Shown here one piece after another: positions 10,401 to 19,077 of a stretch of DNA of 64,000 nucleotides (its first letter is position 1; each line of letters starts with the position of its first letter). The stretch is from Balneola vulgaris DSM 17893 (GTDB lineage Bacteria > Bacteroidota > Rhodothermia > Balneolales > Balneolaceae). The notes under the pieces were generated by a model that was not told the origin of the DNA, did not search any database, and saw nothing but the letters and a program-made list of their open reading frames with translations. Location of the stretch: assembly GCF_000375465.1 (NCBI RefSeq), contig NZ_AQXH01000001.1:186130-250129 (forward strand), read 5' to 3'. The translations under genes and the position numbers were made by a program.

Positions 10401-11543
10401 ATGAAAAAGATATATGACGTGATTGTAATTGGATTAGGCTCGATGGGTTCTTCATCCATTTACCATTTAGCCTCAAGGGGACTGGAGGTGTTAGGGATTG
10501 AGCAGTTCGGTATTGGAAACAGCAAAGGGTCTCATTCAGGGCAGAGCAGGTTGGTTCGGAAGGCATATTTCGAACATACCGACTATATCCCATTATTAAA
10601 CAGGGCCTATGAAGGATGGGATCATTTAGAGGCTATAACGGGCAAGCAATTGTACTATCCTACCGGAATCGCATATTTCGGAGATCCCGAAAACGAAATC
10701 ATAAGAGGGGTTCGGGATGCTGCTACCCAATACAATATACCACTTGGTGATATTCCAGGTGATTTTGAGCGACTAATAGATACCCCAGCTCACTACACAT
10801 CATTTTTAGAGGGCAATGCGGGCTATGTTTTCACGATTGAAGCTATACAAGCTTATGTAGAAGCCGCAAAGTTAAAGGGTGCGAATATCCTTAATCATGA
10901 GAAAGTAGAAGAGGTAACAGAATCGAAGGGTGTATGTGATGTGATTACCAATAAGGGGGTTTACAAAGCAAAAAAGGTGGTGTTTACAGCTGGAGCATAC
11001 ATAAACGAATTATTAGAAATTCCTGCTTCAAAGTTTGAAGTTACACAACAAACGCTTTGTTGGGCTAGCTCAGATAGACCTGACTCAGAAATTAGTGATC
11101 TGCCGTGCTGGGTGATAACTGATGAAAATTACGATGGACTCTTCTATGGTTTTCCCTTATTAAATTCGCCGTTTAAGAAAGGTGAAAAGCTAATTAAGAT
11201 CGCACATCATGTAAATGGTGAAACCGTTGAACAACATGATGATAAAAGAATTATATCAGATAAAGAATTAAATAAAATTGAGTATATAGTTAATAAATAC
11301 ATGGGTAATTATATAAATCAAATAAAATCAGTATCTGAATGTTTTTATACCTACTCAAAAGATGGGCACTTTGTATTGGATATTATTCCCAATTCAAATG
11401 AAAAGTTTGTGATTGCTTCTGGGTTTAGTGGGCATGGGTTTAAGTTCATACCCGTAGTTGGTGAGATAATAGCTGATCTTGTGATAGGTGGTAGCAGTAG
11501 TTTACCCGTTGAGTTCTTATCATTACAGCGTTTCAATTCTTAA
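10401..11543 (+). CDS. Monomeric sarcosine oxidase / N-methyltryptophan oxidase family flavoenzyme
   Basis: A 380-residue FAD enzyme of the monomeric sarcosine oxidase (SoxA/SolA) family, which oxidises N-methyl amino acids to the amine, formaldehyde and hydrogen peroxide. The N-terminus has the FAD dinucleotide motif GLGSMG (residues 12-17), then HSGQSRLVRKAYFEH, the family's second flavin contact. Cys314 in SECFYTYSKDG lines up with Cys315, the covalent FAD attachment site of Bacillus sarcosine oxidase, and the Lys in LIKIAHH with its oxygen-activating Lys265. GFSGHGFKF near the C-terminus is also typical. The actual substrate cannot be told from sequence. The glycosyltransferase follows 9 bases later, although no functional link is obvious. 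Confidence 0.85.
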   Translation: MKKIYDVIVIGLGSMGSSSIYHLASRGLEVLGIEQFGIGNSKGSHSGQSRLVRKAYFEHTDYIPLLNRAYEGWDHLEAITGKQLYYPTGIAYFGDPENEIIRGVRDAATQYNIPLGDIPGDFERLIDTPAHYTSFLEGNAGYVFTIEAIQAYVEAAKLKGANILNHEKVEEVTESKGVCDVITNKGVYKAKKVVFTAGAYINELLEIPASKFEVTQQTLCWASSDRPDSEISDLPCWVITDENYDGLFYGFPLLNSPFKKGEKLIKIAHHVNGETVEQHDDKRIISDKELNKIEYIVNKYMGNYINQIKSVSECFYTYSKDGHFVLDIIPNSNEKFVIASGFSGHGFKFIPVVGEIIADLVIGGSSSLPVEFLSLQRFNS

Positions 11544-11552
11544 CGGGTATAT

Positions 11553-12794
11553 ATGCCGTCACCACAAAGTATTTTAATTCTTGGCTCTGTTTGGCCCGAG
11601 CCTAAATCATCGGCCGCTGGCACACGAATGATGCAATTAATCGAGTTCTTTCAGGAGCAAGGAGTAAAGGTGTTCTTTGCGTGTTCTGCTTCAAATATGG
11701 AGTTTTCAGAGGATTTACCAGCATTAAACATCACTACATACTCCATTAAGCTTAATGATTCTTCTTTTGATTCATTTCTTGTAAAGCTGAACCCAACCTA
11801 TGTGTTGTTCGATCGGTTTATGACGGAAGAACAATTCGGGTGGAGGGTTGCTGAACATTTACCTGAGGCTATCAGACTATTGGATACTGAAGATTTACAT
11901 TGTTTGCGGTTTGCGCGTGAACAAGCATTAAAAGCTAATGAGGATTTTGATAGTCAGTCCCTCTATAATGAAAAGGCAAAAAGGGAGATTGCTAGTATTC
12001 TTAGATGTGATTTAACCCTTATGATTTCTAAATATGAAATCAACATTTTAAAGGATGTGTTCCATGTTTATAGTTCATTATTAGTGTATGTACCGTTTTT
12101 GTATTCAACTGAACAACAAGGTTTTAATTCATTTAAATCGTATAGTGAGAGAAGTGATTTTATAAGCATAGGTAACTTTTTGCACCCCCCAAATTGGGAT
12201 GCAGTTCGTTATTTAAAAGAAACGATTTGGCCAGCAATTCGAGCAAAATTACCATGGGCAAAGTTGTCGGTTTTTGGAGCATATACCTCCCCAAAAGTGG
12301 AACAACTTCATAATCCAAAGCAAGGGTTTTTAATTAAAGGTAGAGCAGATTCAGCATTGGAGGTCATACATGATTCAAGAGTCATGTTAGCACCTCTTAG
12401 ATTCGGTGCTGGACTAAAAGGAAAGTTGTTTGATGCAATGTTGTGTAGCACGCCTTCTGTTACAAGTACTATAGGGGCTGAAGGGATGATTGTAGAAGGG
12501 CAGCAATGGCCAGGGTTTATTGAAGACGAAATCGATCTATTCGTTGATAAAGCTGTTGAATTATACGCGGATGAACCACTATGGAACAATAAAAGTGCAC
12601 TGTCCAATTCTATTTTGAAGGCTAATTTCGATAAAGATGTTCACTATCAAACACTTAGTTCAAGCTTGGACAAACTAAAACAGAACCTGAAACGTCATAG
12701 AGATAGAAATTTTTTAGGTCAGATTTTGCATCACCATACAGCAGGGGCCTATAAGTATTTGTCGAAATGGATAGAAGAAAAGAATAAAAAATAG
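11553..12794 (+). CDS. Glycosyltransferase, GT4-like (group 1)
   Basis: A 413-residue cytoplasmic glycosyltransferase of GT-B fold. The N-terminal Rossmann half starts SILILGSVWPEPKSSAAGTR, a form of the Gly-rich acceptor-side loop. The C-terminal half has the group 1 signature LAPLRFGAGLKGKLFDAM (about residues 276-293), in which a basic residue and the region after it contact the nucleotide sugar, followed by GAEGM. The usual E-x7-E motif is not clear, so the exact family is uncertain. It follows the flavin oxidase by 9 bases and precedes the repeat protein by 51 bases. Acceptor and donor unknown. Confidence 0.78.
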   Translation: MPSPQSILILGSVWPEPKSSAAGTRMMQLIEFFQEQGVKVFFACSASNMEFSEDLPALNITTYSIKLNDSSFDSFLVKLNPTYVLFDRFMTEEQFGWRVAEHLPEAIRLLDTEDLHCLRFAREQALKANEDFDSQSLYNEKAKREIASILRCDLTLMISKYEINILKDVFHVYSSLLVYVPFLYSTEQQGFNSFKSYSERSDFISIGNFLHPPNWDAVRYLKETIWPAIRAKLPWAKLSVFGAYTSPKVEQLHNPKQGFLIKGRADSALEVIHDSRVMLAPLRFGAGLKGKLFDAMLCSTPSVTSTIGAEGMIVEGQQWPGFIEDEIDLFVDKAVELYADEPLWNNKSALSNSILKANFDKDVHYQTLSSSLDKLKQNLKRHRDRNFLGQILHHHTAGAYKYLSKWIEEKNKK

Positions 12795-12845
12795 TAGGTC
12801 TTTTAGTACATTTGGTAGAACTATTATATGAGGGTTATAGAATAG

Positions 12846-13739
12846 ATGAGTAGATCAAGACAAAATCGAACTAAACTTACCAACGATTTGAGTAGAGGTG
12901 AGGATGATTTTGAGTCAATCAATGAGGAGAATACGGATAAAAACGACTATCAAAATCCGACTAAGGAATTTTCACTGAGTGAAGATCAAATTCAAAAGAG
13001 AAACCGATGGGTGCTCACCATCTTTTGTATTGGAGCTGCATTATGGTATTTAGATCTCAATCCGTTCAATACCACGGCTAAGGTTGCAGATAACATTGCT
13101 AGTAATGTTGAAGCCCGAATCTCGGAACGGGCTCAAGCAAGAACATCTGATAGAACTGAATTACCAATCATTCCTTCTCAAGACTTTGATCAAAATTTTG
13201 AAACATACAGCCAAAGTCTTGAGCCTTTATTTGAGGAATTTGATTTTAGTGCTGCTAACCTTCAATCCTTTTATTCTAGCCAAATTCCTCAAGCCTATTT
13301 AGAAGGACTTCAAGATCTCGATTACCTTAGTGAAGTAAGTGCAACTGAAGTCACAGCACTATATACCAATGGTGTACCCATTGCATATTTGTCGGAATTA
13401 TCTGACCTAGATTACCTAGACGTTCATTCACCTACAGCCATAATAGGATTATATTCGAATGGGGTTCCTACGCAGTATATGAGCGAATTAGAAGAAATTG
13501 ATTATCTAGAAGACTTAAGCTTTGCCCAACTGATAGCTATGTATTCAAATGGGGTGGAATCAGATTATATCGCTCACTTAGAGGAGTTAGATTACTTAGA
13601 CGAAATCAATTTTGCGGGAGTTATTGGTTTATATACCAGCGGTGTACCCAAATCATATCTCACCGAGCTTGATCATGAGGATCTATTAGATGAGCTAAGT
13701 TTTACGGACGTCATCAGCATGTACCACCAAAGCAACTGA
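12846..13739 (+). CDS. Membrane-anchored protein with 30-residue tandem repeats
   Basis: I do not recognise a named family. The 297-residue protein has a polar N-terminal tail (1-52), one transmembrane helix (about 54-72, WVLTIFCIGAALWYL), a linker rich in Ala/Arg/Ser, then tandem 30-residue repeats: a degenerate copy at about 128-157, clean copies at 158-187, 188-217, 218-247 and 248-277, and a partial copy from 278. Consensus is LDYL-x8-VIGLYSNGVP-x2-YLSELEE. The repeat resembles the L-x3-GV-x2-EY-x4-L segments seen in some BlaR1/M56-type and other Bacteroidota proteins (recalled, untested). The repeats would lie in the periplasm if the tail is cytoplasmic. It is the last gene before a bidirectional terminator and probably co-transcribed with the glycosyltransferase. 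Confidence 0.7.
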   Translation: MSRSRQNRTKLTNDLSRGEDDFESINEENTDKNDYQNPTKEFSLSEDQIQKRNRWVLTIFCIGAALWYLDLNPFNTTAKVADNIASNVEARISERAQARTSDRTELPIIPSQDFDQNFETYSQSLEPLFEEFDFSAANLQSFYSSQIPQAYLEGLQDLDYLSEVSATEVTALYTNGVPIAYLSELSDLDYLDVHSPTAIIGLYSNGVPTQYMSELEEIDYLEDLSFAQLIAMYSNGVESDYIAHLEELDYLDEINFAGVIGLYTSGVPKSYLTELDHEDLLDELSFTDVISMYHQSN

Positions 13740-13758
13740 CCTGATTGAAGGGCATAAA

Positions 13759-13783
13759 AAAAGCCTCCAATTAGGAGGCTTTT
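13759..13783. terminator. Bidirectional intrinsic terminator
   Basis: A 10-bp perfect stem (13759-13768 with 13774-13783, loop aatta) with A-rich left and T-rich right flanks lies between the convergent repeat-protein and TPR genes. Confidence 0.82.
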
Positions 13784-13814
13784 AATTCAATACATAAAAA
13801 CTAAAAGTTTCAGC

Positions 13815-14498
13815 TTAATTAACAGCTAAAGACCCTTGAAGCTTAATACTTGTAGTAGCTTCAGCACTTTGAGGATACTCTTCAGTAATGGTTGTTAAAA
13901 GCGAGCTAGCTTTATCTTCATTACCTAGTTCAATATAAACTTCAGCAGCTTTCAGAAGATTAAAAGGAGTAGTTGAGTTGTTTACATCCCAGTTAGCAGC
14001 TTCTTCGAATTTCTTTGCTGCAGCTTCTAAGTCGCCATTGAGTTCTAAAAGGGTAGCGTGGAATGATTTTGATCCAACACCCATAATACCTTTTGAATGC
14101 TCATACTCATTGATGTATGCTAAGGCATCTTGGTAGTTATCTAGCTTGAAGTGAGATACAGCAGCATAGTATGTTGCTAAGTTGCCTGCGTTAGTGCCAG
14201 CATAGTCGTCAGCTATTTGAATAAAACCAAAAGCTAGTGTGTACTCGTCACCATTTAATGCAGTTGCGTAATCACCTTCAGAGTAACTCTTTTCAGCTGT
14301 AGCAAGATAGTTTTGAGCCTCAGCTTCTTGATTGCCTGAGTAATAGTTATAGCCAATGTAGATACCAATAATGGCTACAAATGAGATTAGAACAGATAGA
14401 ATAGTCGTTTTATTCTGATTGTAGTAACCAACCGCTTGCGTGTATTTATCAAGTAACGGATCGTGTTCCAACTCTTCTTTTGTGAAATTCTTAGTCAT
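13815..14498 (-). CDS. Membrane-anchored TPR protein (YfgM-like)
   Basis: A 227-residue protein with a short cytoplasmic N-terminus, one transmembrane helix (about 33-52, ILSVLISFVAIIGIYIGYNY) and a periplasmic TPR domain: repeat units at about 62-85, 95-130 (GNLATYYAAVSHFKLDNYQDALAYI), 140-170 and 180-215. The architecture matches the TPR_21/YfgM family, which in E. coli associates with the SecYEG translocon and periplasmic chaperones. A Bacteroidota-type promoter lies 35 bases upstream (14533-14562) and the gene ends at the shared terminator, so it appears monocistronic. The YfgM link is by architecture only. Confidence 0.7.
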   Translation of the reverse strand: MTKNFTKEELEHDPLLDKYTQAVGYYNQNKTTILSVLISFVAIIGIYIGYNYYSGNQEAEAQNYLATAEKSYSEGDYATALNGDEYTLAFGFIQIADDYAGTNAGNLATYYAAVSHFKLDNYQDALAYINEYEHSKGIMGVGSKSFHATLLELNGDLEAAAKKFEEAANWDVNNSTTPFNLLKAAEVYIELGNEDKASSLLTTITEEYPQSAEATTSIKLQGSLAVN

Positions 14499-14532
14499 GA
14501 TTTTATTCTAGTTAATTTTTTGCTTCAATTTT

Positions 14533-14562
14533 CAAAAATAAGGCTTTTATGGTATATCCAAA
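14533..14562 (-). promoter_or_regulatory. TTTG-N18-TATTTTTG promoter of the TPR gene
   Basis: Reading the minus strand, TTTG (14562-14559) is followed after 18 bases by TATTTTTG (14540-14533), matching the -33/-7 pattern of Bacteroidota promoters, though the spacer is slightly short. Confidence 0.5.
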
Positions 14563-14568
14563 ATGGAA

Positions 14569-15252
14569 TTAAGAGATAGTACCGCTTTTTATTTCGAGTA
14601 GTATATCGGATCGCTGGGCGATGCTTTTTTCATGGGTAATCAATAGTACCGAAACCCCATCACGATCACGTAACTCAAACAACATATCTAAGATAATCTG
14701 AGTGTTGGCATCATCTAAATTACCAGTGGGCTCATCAGCTAATATCAGTTTAGGCTCATTCATCAAGGCCCGAGCCATAGATACTCTTTGTTGTTCTCCA
14801 CCCGAGAGTTGAGTAGGGCGATGATTCCGTCGTTCGGCCACTCCAAATCGCTCCATGAGCTTCAATGCACGTTCAGTTGCCTCTTCTATCGATTTGCCGG
14901 ATATGAGAGCTGGCATGGCAATATTTTCTATTGCTGTGAACTCAGGTAGCAAGTGATGAAATTGAAATACGAAGCCAATGTTCTTGTTTCTAAAGGTAGC
15001 GAGCTCATTATTCTTCAATGAACTAATATCTGTATTGCCCCAAAGTACCGAGCCAGAATCAGGTTTGTCTAGCCCACCAACTATATGGAGTAGGGTGCTT
15101 TTTCCACTTCCACTAGAGCCTACGATGGAAGTGATTGTTGCTTCTGGTACATCAATATCAACACCTCGAAGTACTTCTAAAGGAGCTCCACCGTTTTCAT
15201 CTTCGAAACTCTTATGGATGCCTTTGGCAGATAGAAGTATTGAGTTCGACAT
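14569..15252 (-). CDS. lolD: LolD-type ABC transporter ATPase
   Basis: A 227-residue ABC ATPase of the MacB/LolD class. Walker A is GSSGSGKST (residues 45-53), the Q-loop region [19 protein letters not shown] is typical of LolD, the signature is LSGGEQQR, Walker [14 protein letters not shown], and the switch His is in LLITHE. LolD drives release of outer-membrane lipoproteins from the inner membrane with LolC/LolE; neither permease is in this window, so the partner gene lies elsewhere and the LolD assignment over a general FtsE/MacB-like role is by sequence style. It follows ymdB with a 1-base gap, so the two are co-transcribed. A genome with so many lipoproteins needs such a system. Confidence 0.82.
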   Translation of the reverse strand: MSNSILLSAKGIHKSFEDENGGAPLEVLRGVDIDVPEATITSIVGSSGSGKSTLLHIVGGLDKPDSGSVLWGNTDISSLKNNELATFRNKNIGFVFQFHHLLPEFTAIENIAMPALISGKSIEEATERALKLMERFGVAERRNHRPTQLSGGEQQRVSMARALMNEPKLILADEPTGNLDDANTQIILDMLFELRDRDGVSVLLITHEKSIAQRSDILLEIKSGTIS

Positions 15253-15253
15253 C

Positions 15254-16066
15254 TTATTCTTCGCTTGAATTAAACTCAGGGTAAGTCACTTGTTCGATAT
15301 GAACGCATTTACCCGTTTCTGTATTCACTTTCGCAAATACTCCACATAAATGATTATCGCCATTTGCTGCTTGGTATTTTTGGTGAACACCTGTCATGAA
15401 CCGCTTAATGGCCACTTTCTTGTCCATGCCTATAGAAGAATTAAATGATCCCGTCATTCCAGCATCAGTTTGATATCCTAAGCCTTTTGGAAATATTCGT
15501 GCATCTCCGGTAGGGATGTGGGTATGTGTTCCCACCATCACAGAAGCTCTTCCATCAATATGCCAAGCTAGTGATATTTTTTCTGCAGTTGCTTCCGCAT
15601 GCATATCTACAAAAATGATGTTCGTTTCTTCACTAATCTTCGAAAGCGCCCAATCGGCGGCACTAAAAGGATCGTCAATTGGCTTCATGAAGGTTCGACC
15701 CTGTAAGTTCAATACACCAATCTTCAAGGAAGTGTTTGGGATAGTATATACTCCGTAACCAAAACCTACATTTCCTTTTGGATAATTGAGAGGGCGAAGG
15801 ATGGTGTTATTCTCTCGCATGTAATTGAAGACTTTCCATTTATCGAATGAATGATCGCCTCCGGTTATAACATGTACACCCGTTTTATGTAAGCTTTTAA
15901 TAATAGAGTCGTTGATGCCATGACCTTCATGCGAATTCTCTCCATTCGCTATAACAAAGTCTGCATCGTATCTCTTAATTATACTGGGTAAAACGGTTTC
16001 TACTAAACTAAGTCCTGGAGAGCCAACAATGTCTCCTACAAACAAGATGCTGATAGTTTCAGCCAC
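15254..16066 (-). CDS. ymdB: YmdB-type metallophosphoesterase (TIGR00282), with an Asn to Asp change in the metal site
   Basis: A 270-residue calcineurin-like phosphoesterase of the YmdB family, described in Bacillus as a 2',3'-cyclic-nucleotide phosphodiesterase affecting biofilm and motility. Metal-site motifs: GDIVG (Asp12), ANGENSHEGHG (Glu43, Asn44), VITGGDHSFD (Asp71, His72), VDMHAE, and VGTHTHIPTGD. All align with the Bacillus/Deinococcus ligands at a constant offset of 4, except that the usual GNH Asn67 is Asp71 here. Length matches the family. It sits between zapA and lolD, apparently in the pheT-to-lolD transcript. Confidence 0.85.
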   Translation of the reverse strand: MAETISILFVGDIVGSPGLSLVETVLPSIIKRYDADFVIANGENSHEGHGINDSIIKSLHKTGVHVITGGDHSFDKWKVFNYMRENNTILRPLNYPKGNVGFGYGVYTIPNTSLKIGVLNLQGRTFMKPIDDPFSAADWALSKISEETNIIFVDMHAEATAEKISLAWHIDGRASVMVGTHTHIPTGDARIFPKGLGYQTDAGMTGSFNSSIGMDKKVAIKRFMTGVHQKYQAANGDNHLCGVFAKVNTETGKCVHIEQVTYPEFNSSEE

Positions 16067-16090
16067 AATAATTTCCTTCTATTTATAATA

Positions 16091-16387
16091 TTACTCGTCT
16101 TTGATGCTTTCTAATAAACGTTCAAGACTTTTATTCACTCTCTCCATCATGTGATGTTCGTTTTTCTCTAATTCAGAAGTATTACTTCTAGCTTCGAAAA
16201 GCTCCTCGGCAATACTCAGAGCGGCTAACGACATCACTGTTGATTCAGGTTGTTTTACTAATTGTTCTCTATACTTTTTGAAGCGCTCATCAACATAATT
16301 ACAGATTCGAATCATGTTTTCTTCTTCGCTGTCTTCAACTTTAAGCGGGTACTGCTTGCCTAAAATGGTGACTTTAATAGATTTCAT
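16091..16387 (-). CDS. zapA: Cell division protein ZapA
   Basis: A 98-residue FtsZ-ring-associated protein that cross-links FtsZ filaments. The start KSIKVTILGKQYPLKVEDSE is the family's beta-hairpin head, followed by MIRICNYVDERFKKY and MSLAALSIAEELFEAR, then a coiled-coil tail. Its ATG overlaps the stop codon of the upstream coiled-coil gene by 4 bases. The position right behind pheT is common for zapA in this group. Confidence 0.88.
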   Translation of the reverse strand: MKSIKVTILGKQYPLKVEDSEEENMIRICNYVDERFKKYREQLVKQPESTVMSLAALSIAEELFEARSNTSELEKNEHHMMERVNKSLERLLESIKDE

Positions 16388-16638
16388 GACTCAGAACTTA
16401 GGTGATGATCGATTTTCTGGATAAGTCCATTGATATGCTGTCGCATAGCCAATCTTTCAGATTCATTAATAGCAGAAAAGATATCGGTTTGTTTATCCTG
16501 GGCTTCAACTAACTTGGATCTTAACTTTGCATTCTCACGCTTCAGTTCTTTCACCTCGTTCTTCAACCCTGCAACCTCTTCACTAATAGATTCTAGTAGC
16601 TCCCTAAATCGTTCGCTTTGTTTACCAAGTTGATTCAT
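16384..16638 (-). CDS. Small coiled-coil protein, probable ZapA partner (ZapB-like)
   Basis: An 84-residue, entirely helical, highly charged protein. Residues 10-55 show clean heptads (FRELLESISEEVAGLKNEV, LKRENAKLRSKL) and there is no signal or membrane segment. Overlap with zapA (ATGA) implies coupled synthesis and suggests a stoichiometric partner in the divisome, analogous to ZapB, which is also a small coiled coil that binds ZapA. Sequence homology to ZapB is not demonstrable by eye. Confidence 0.6.
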   Translation of the reverse strand: MNQLGKQSERFRELLESISEEVAGLKNEVKELKRENAKLRSKLVEAQDKQTDIFSAINESERLAMRQHINGLIQKIDHHLSSES

Positions 16639-16650
16639 GCAATTTTAAAC

Positions 16651-19056
16651 CTATGATCTAAGTTTAGCAGAAAATTTCTTTTCCATTGATTTAACTATAC
16701 GTTGAATAATAGGTTCTACTTCTTTGATATTCAAGGTTTTGTTAGGATCAATGAAATTCAGCCTGAAGGCAATACTTTTCTTTCCTTTCCCTATAGATTC
16801 ACCTTCAAACACATCAAAAATATCAATGCTCTTAAGGGTGTTTCCTGCGTTATTTTTGATGTCACCCATCATGCTATCTGCAGGTGTGTCTGTATCCACA
16901 ACAAAGGCAACATCAAAGTCGAAACTAGGGAATTTTGGAATAGGGGTAAAGGTAGATTCTTTAATGGTGCTCAATGCATCAGTGATAGCATTTAAACTAA
17001 ATTCACCAATATATACCTCATGCTTAACATCATAAGCATCACGAAGTTTCTTATCTAATACATTAACTCTACCAAGCTCACGCTTTTTATATTGGTAACT
17101 TAATGTTTGGTCATCAACTCTCTTTATCTTGATAGACGAAGCTAATCCTAATTTGGTGAAGAACGCATCTACCAGAGCTTTGAGATCAAAGATACTATAT
17201 GGTTCTGCTTTTCCTGTCCAATGTTCTCGATGCCTAAAACCTGATAGCCCTAATAACACATGAGTTTGCTCATTGATACCATCGTGGTAAGAAGCGTTTT
17301 CTGAATTAAGGAATACATTTCCTACTTCAAAAAATCGAATATTCGATGCGCTTCTATTAAAATTGAATTCAGCTGAGCGTAAAAATCCATGCTTTAAAGT
17401 TGGTCTCATCGTGCTCATATCACGATTCAAAGGATTCAATGAAACTATAATTTCATCTTCACCCACAAAATTCATGGCCTCTTTTTCTGAAATAAGAGAA
17501 TTCGTGTAAATCTCTCTAAGTCCTAATGAAACTCCGATTGATTTAACTTTTGAAACTAATAACTCCCAATCTGTTAATGGCTCGGTAGATACATAAATAC
17601 CATGTCCTGGGGATTCAATTTTGTTGTAATCGAATAATCGACCTACTTCTTCAATTAAATCCACTTCGCGCTCTAAATCAGGGCGGAAAGTAGGAATTCT
17701 AAAAGTCGCTGTATCTTCGTTGCTGTTTAGTACTTCTAATTCAAGGCCGTTAACGATATCTAAGATTTCATTTACCTCTAATGAAGTACCAAGAAGCCTA
17801 TTAACGTATTCCTTTCTGAGCGTGATTTCTTTAGGTTCTGTTTTAATTGGGTGGATATCTACTAGTTCCTTTTCAGCAGTACCTCCACATACTTCTAATA
17901 TCAAATCGGCCGCTCTTTGAGCTGCAAAAGCCTGTAATTGAGGATCGATGCCACGCTCAAAGCGATAGGAAGCATCTGTTTGCAGCTGCTGAAGCTTTGA
18001 AGTTTTTCGTACAGAGCCCGGATCGAAATAAGCACTTTCAATTAAGATATCAGTGGTGTTTTCACTTACTTCTGAGTTCACACCACCCATTACGCCAGCA
18101 ATGGCAATAGGACCACTTCCGTCACAAATAAAGAGGGTGCCCGCTGCACACTTTCTTTTCACATGGTCGAGTGTTTCAAATTCAATCTCTTCATCGAACT
18201 CTTTAACAATAATCTCTTTATTGCTGATTTCAGCAAAATCGAAGGCATGTAGTGGTTGACCCAATTCTAGCATCACATAGTTCGTGATGTCTACCACATT
18301 GTTCACTGGACGAACACCTACGGCTTGTAGTTTGTCTTGTAGCCACTTTGGAGAGTCTTCAATAGTCACGCCTTGAATTAACTTGGCTGCGTATCTATGG
18401 CACTTGTCACTTTCTACTTTTATAGTGTATGAAGGTGAGTTTGTAGATACTTTGCTATCATTTACAGAAGGTTTTACGAGCTCAAGGTTTAAAGCTGCCG
18501 CAATATCTCTTGCAACTCCTAAATGTCCCGTTGCATCAGGGCGGTTGGGTGTAATTGCAATTTCTATTACTGTGTCTTGATAGAGGTCAAATATCTCGTT
18601 TATTGGTGTTCCAACTTCGAGATCCTCATTTAATACCATGATACCAGCATGATCGGTACCTAAACCAAGTTCGTCTTCCGCACAAATCATTCCGTATGAA
18701 TCTTCACCACGAAGCTTGGCTTTTCTTAAAGTTAGGTTGCTACCATCATCTAATTTAATAGGAAGGGTAGAGCCTACTTTTGCAACAGGCACTTTTTGCC
18801 CTTCCGCTACATTCTTTGCACCGCATACAATTTGTACGGTCTCATCACCTAAATCTACTTGGCATACTTTTAAACGATCCGCATTCGGGTGTTGAACCGT
18901 TGAAGTAACAAGCCCAACTACAACACCATCTAGCATACTGCCGTATTCTTCGATCCCTTCAACTTCTAAGCCAATAAGAGTAAGCTTGTCAGCTAATTCA
19001 TCTGGGCTAATGTCTAAGTCAATAAATTCTTGAAGCCAGTTATAAGATATTTTCAT
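16651..19056 (-). CDS. pheT: Phenylalanyl-tRNA synthetase beta subunit
   Basis: The 801-residue beta chain of the (alpha-beta)2 enzyme charging tRNA-Phe. Domains in order: B1 (MKISYNWLQEFIDL), a tRNA-binding OB-fold (about 40-150, HPNADRLKVCQVDLG and IVCGAKN), the B3/B4 editing region (TPNRPDATGHLGVARDIAAA, IESAYFDPGSVRKTS, ASYRFERGID), B5 (about 405-475), the catalytic-like core and a C-terminal ferredoxin-like anticodon-binding domain (about 705-801, FPSFDFDVAFVVD). Length is normal. It starts 21 bases behind pheS. Confidence 0.97.
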   Translation of the reverse strand: MKISYNWLQEFIDLDISPDELADKLTLIGLEVEGIEEYGSMLDGVVVGLVTSTVQHPNADRLKVCQVDLGDETVQIVCGAKNVAEGQKVPVAKVGSTLPIKLDDGSNLTLRKAKLRGEDSYGMICAEDELGLGTDHAGIMVLNEDLEVGTPINEIFDLYQDTVIEIAITPNRPDATGHLGVARDIAAALNLELVKPSVNDSKVSTNSPSYTIKVESDKCHRYAAKLIQGVTIEDSPKWLQDKLQAVGVRPVNNVVDITNYVMLELGQPLHAFDFAEISNKEIIVKEFDEEIEFETLDHVKRKCAAGTLFICDGSGPIAIAGVMGGVNSEVSENTTDILIESAYFDPGSVRKTSKLQQLQTDASYRFERGIDPQLQAFAAQRAADLILEVCGGTAEKELVDIHPIKTEPKEITLRKEYVNRLLGTSLEVNEILDIVNGLELEVLNSNEDTATFRIPTFRPDLEREVDLIEEVGRLFDYNKIESPGHGIYVSTEPLTDWELLVSKVKSIGVSLGLREIYTNSLISEKEAMNFVGEDEIIVSLNPLNRDMSTMRPTLKHGFLRSAEFNFNRSASNIRFFEVGNVFLNSENASYHDGINEQTHVLLGLSGFRHREHWTGKAEPYSIFDLKALVDAFFTKLGLASSIKIKRVDDQTLSYQYKKRELGRVNVLDKKLRDAYDVKHEVYIGEFSLNAITDALSTIKESTFTPIPKFPSFDFDVAFVVDTDTPADSMMGDIKNNAGNTLKSIDIFDVFEGESIGKGKKSIAFRLNFIDPNKTLNIKEVEPIIQRIVKSMEKKFSAKLRS

Positions 19057-19077
19057 TAAATCGTAATCGAGTCTTTA

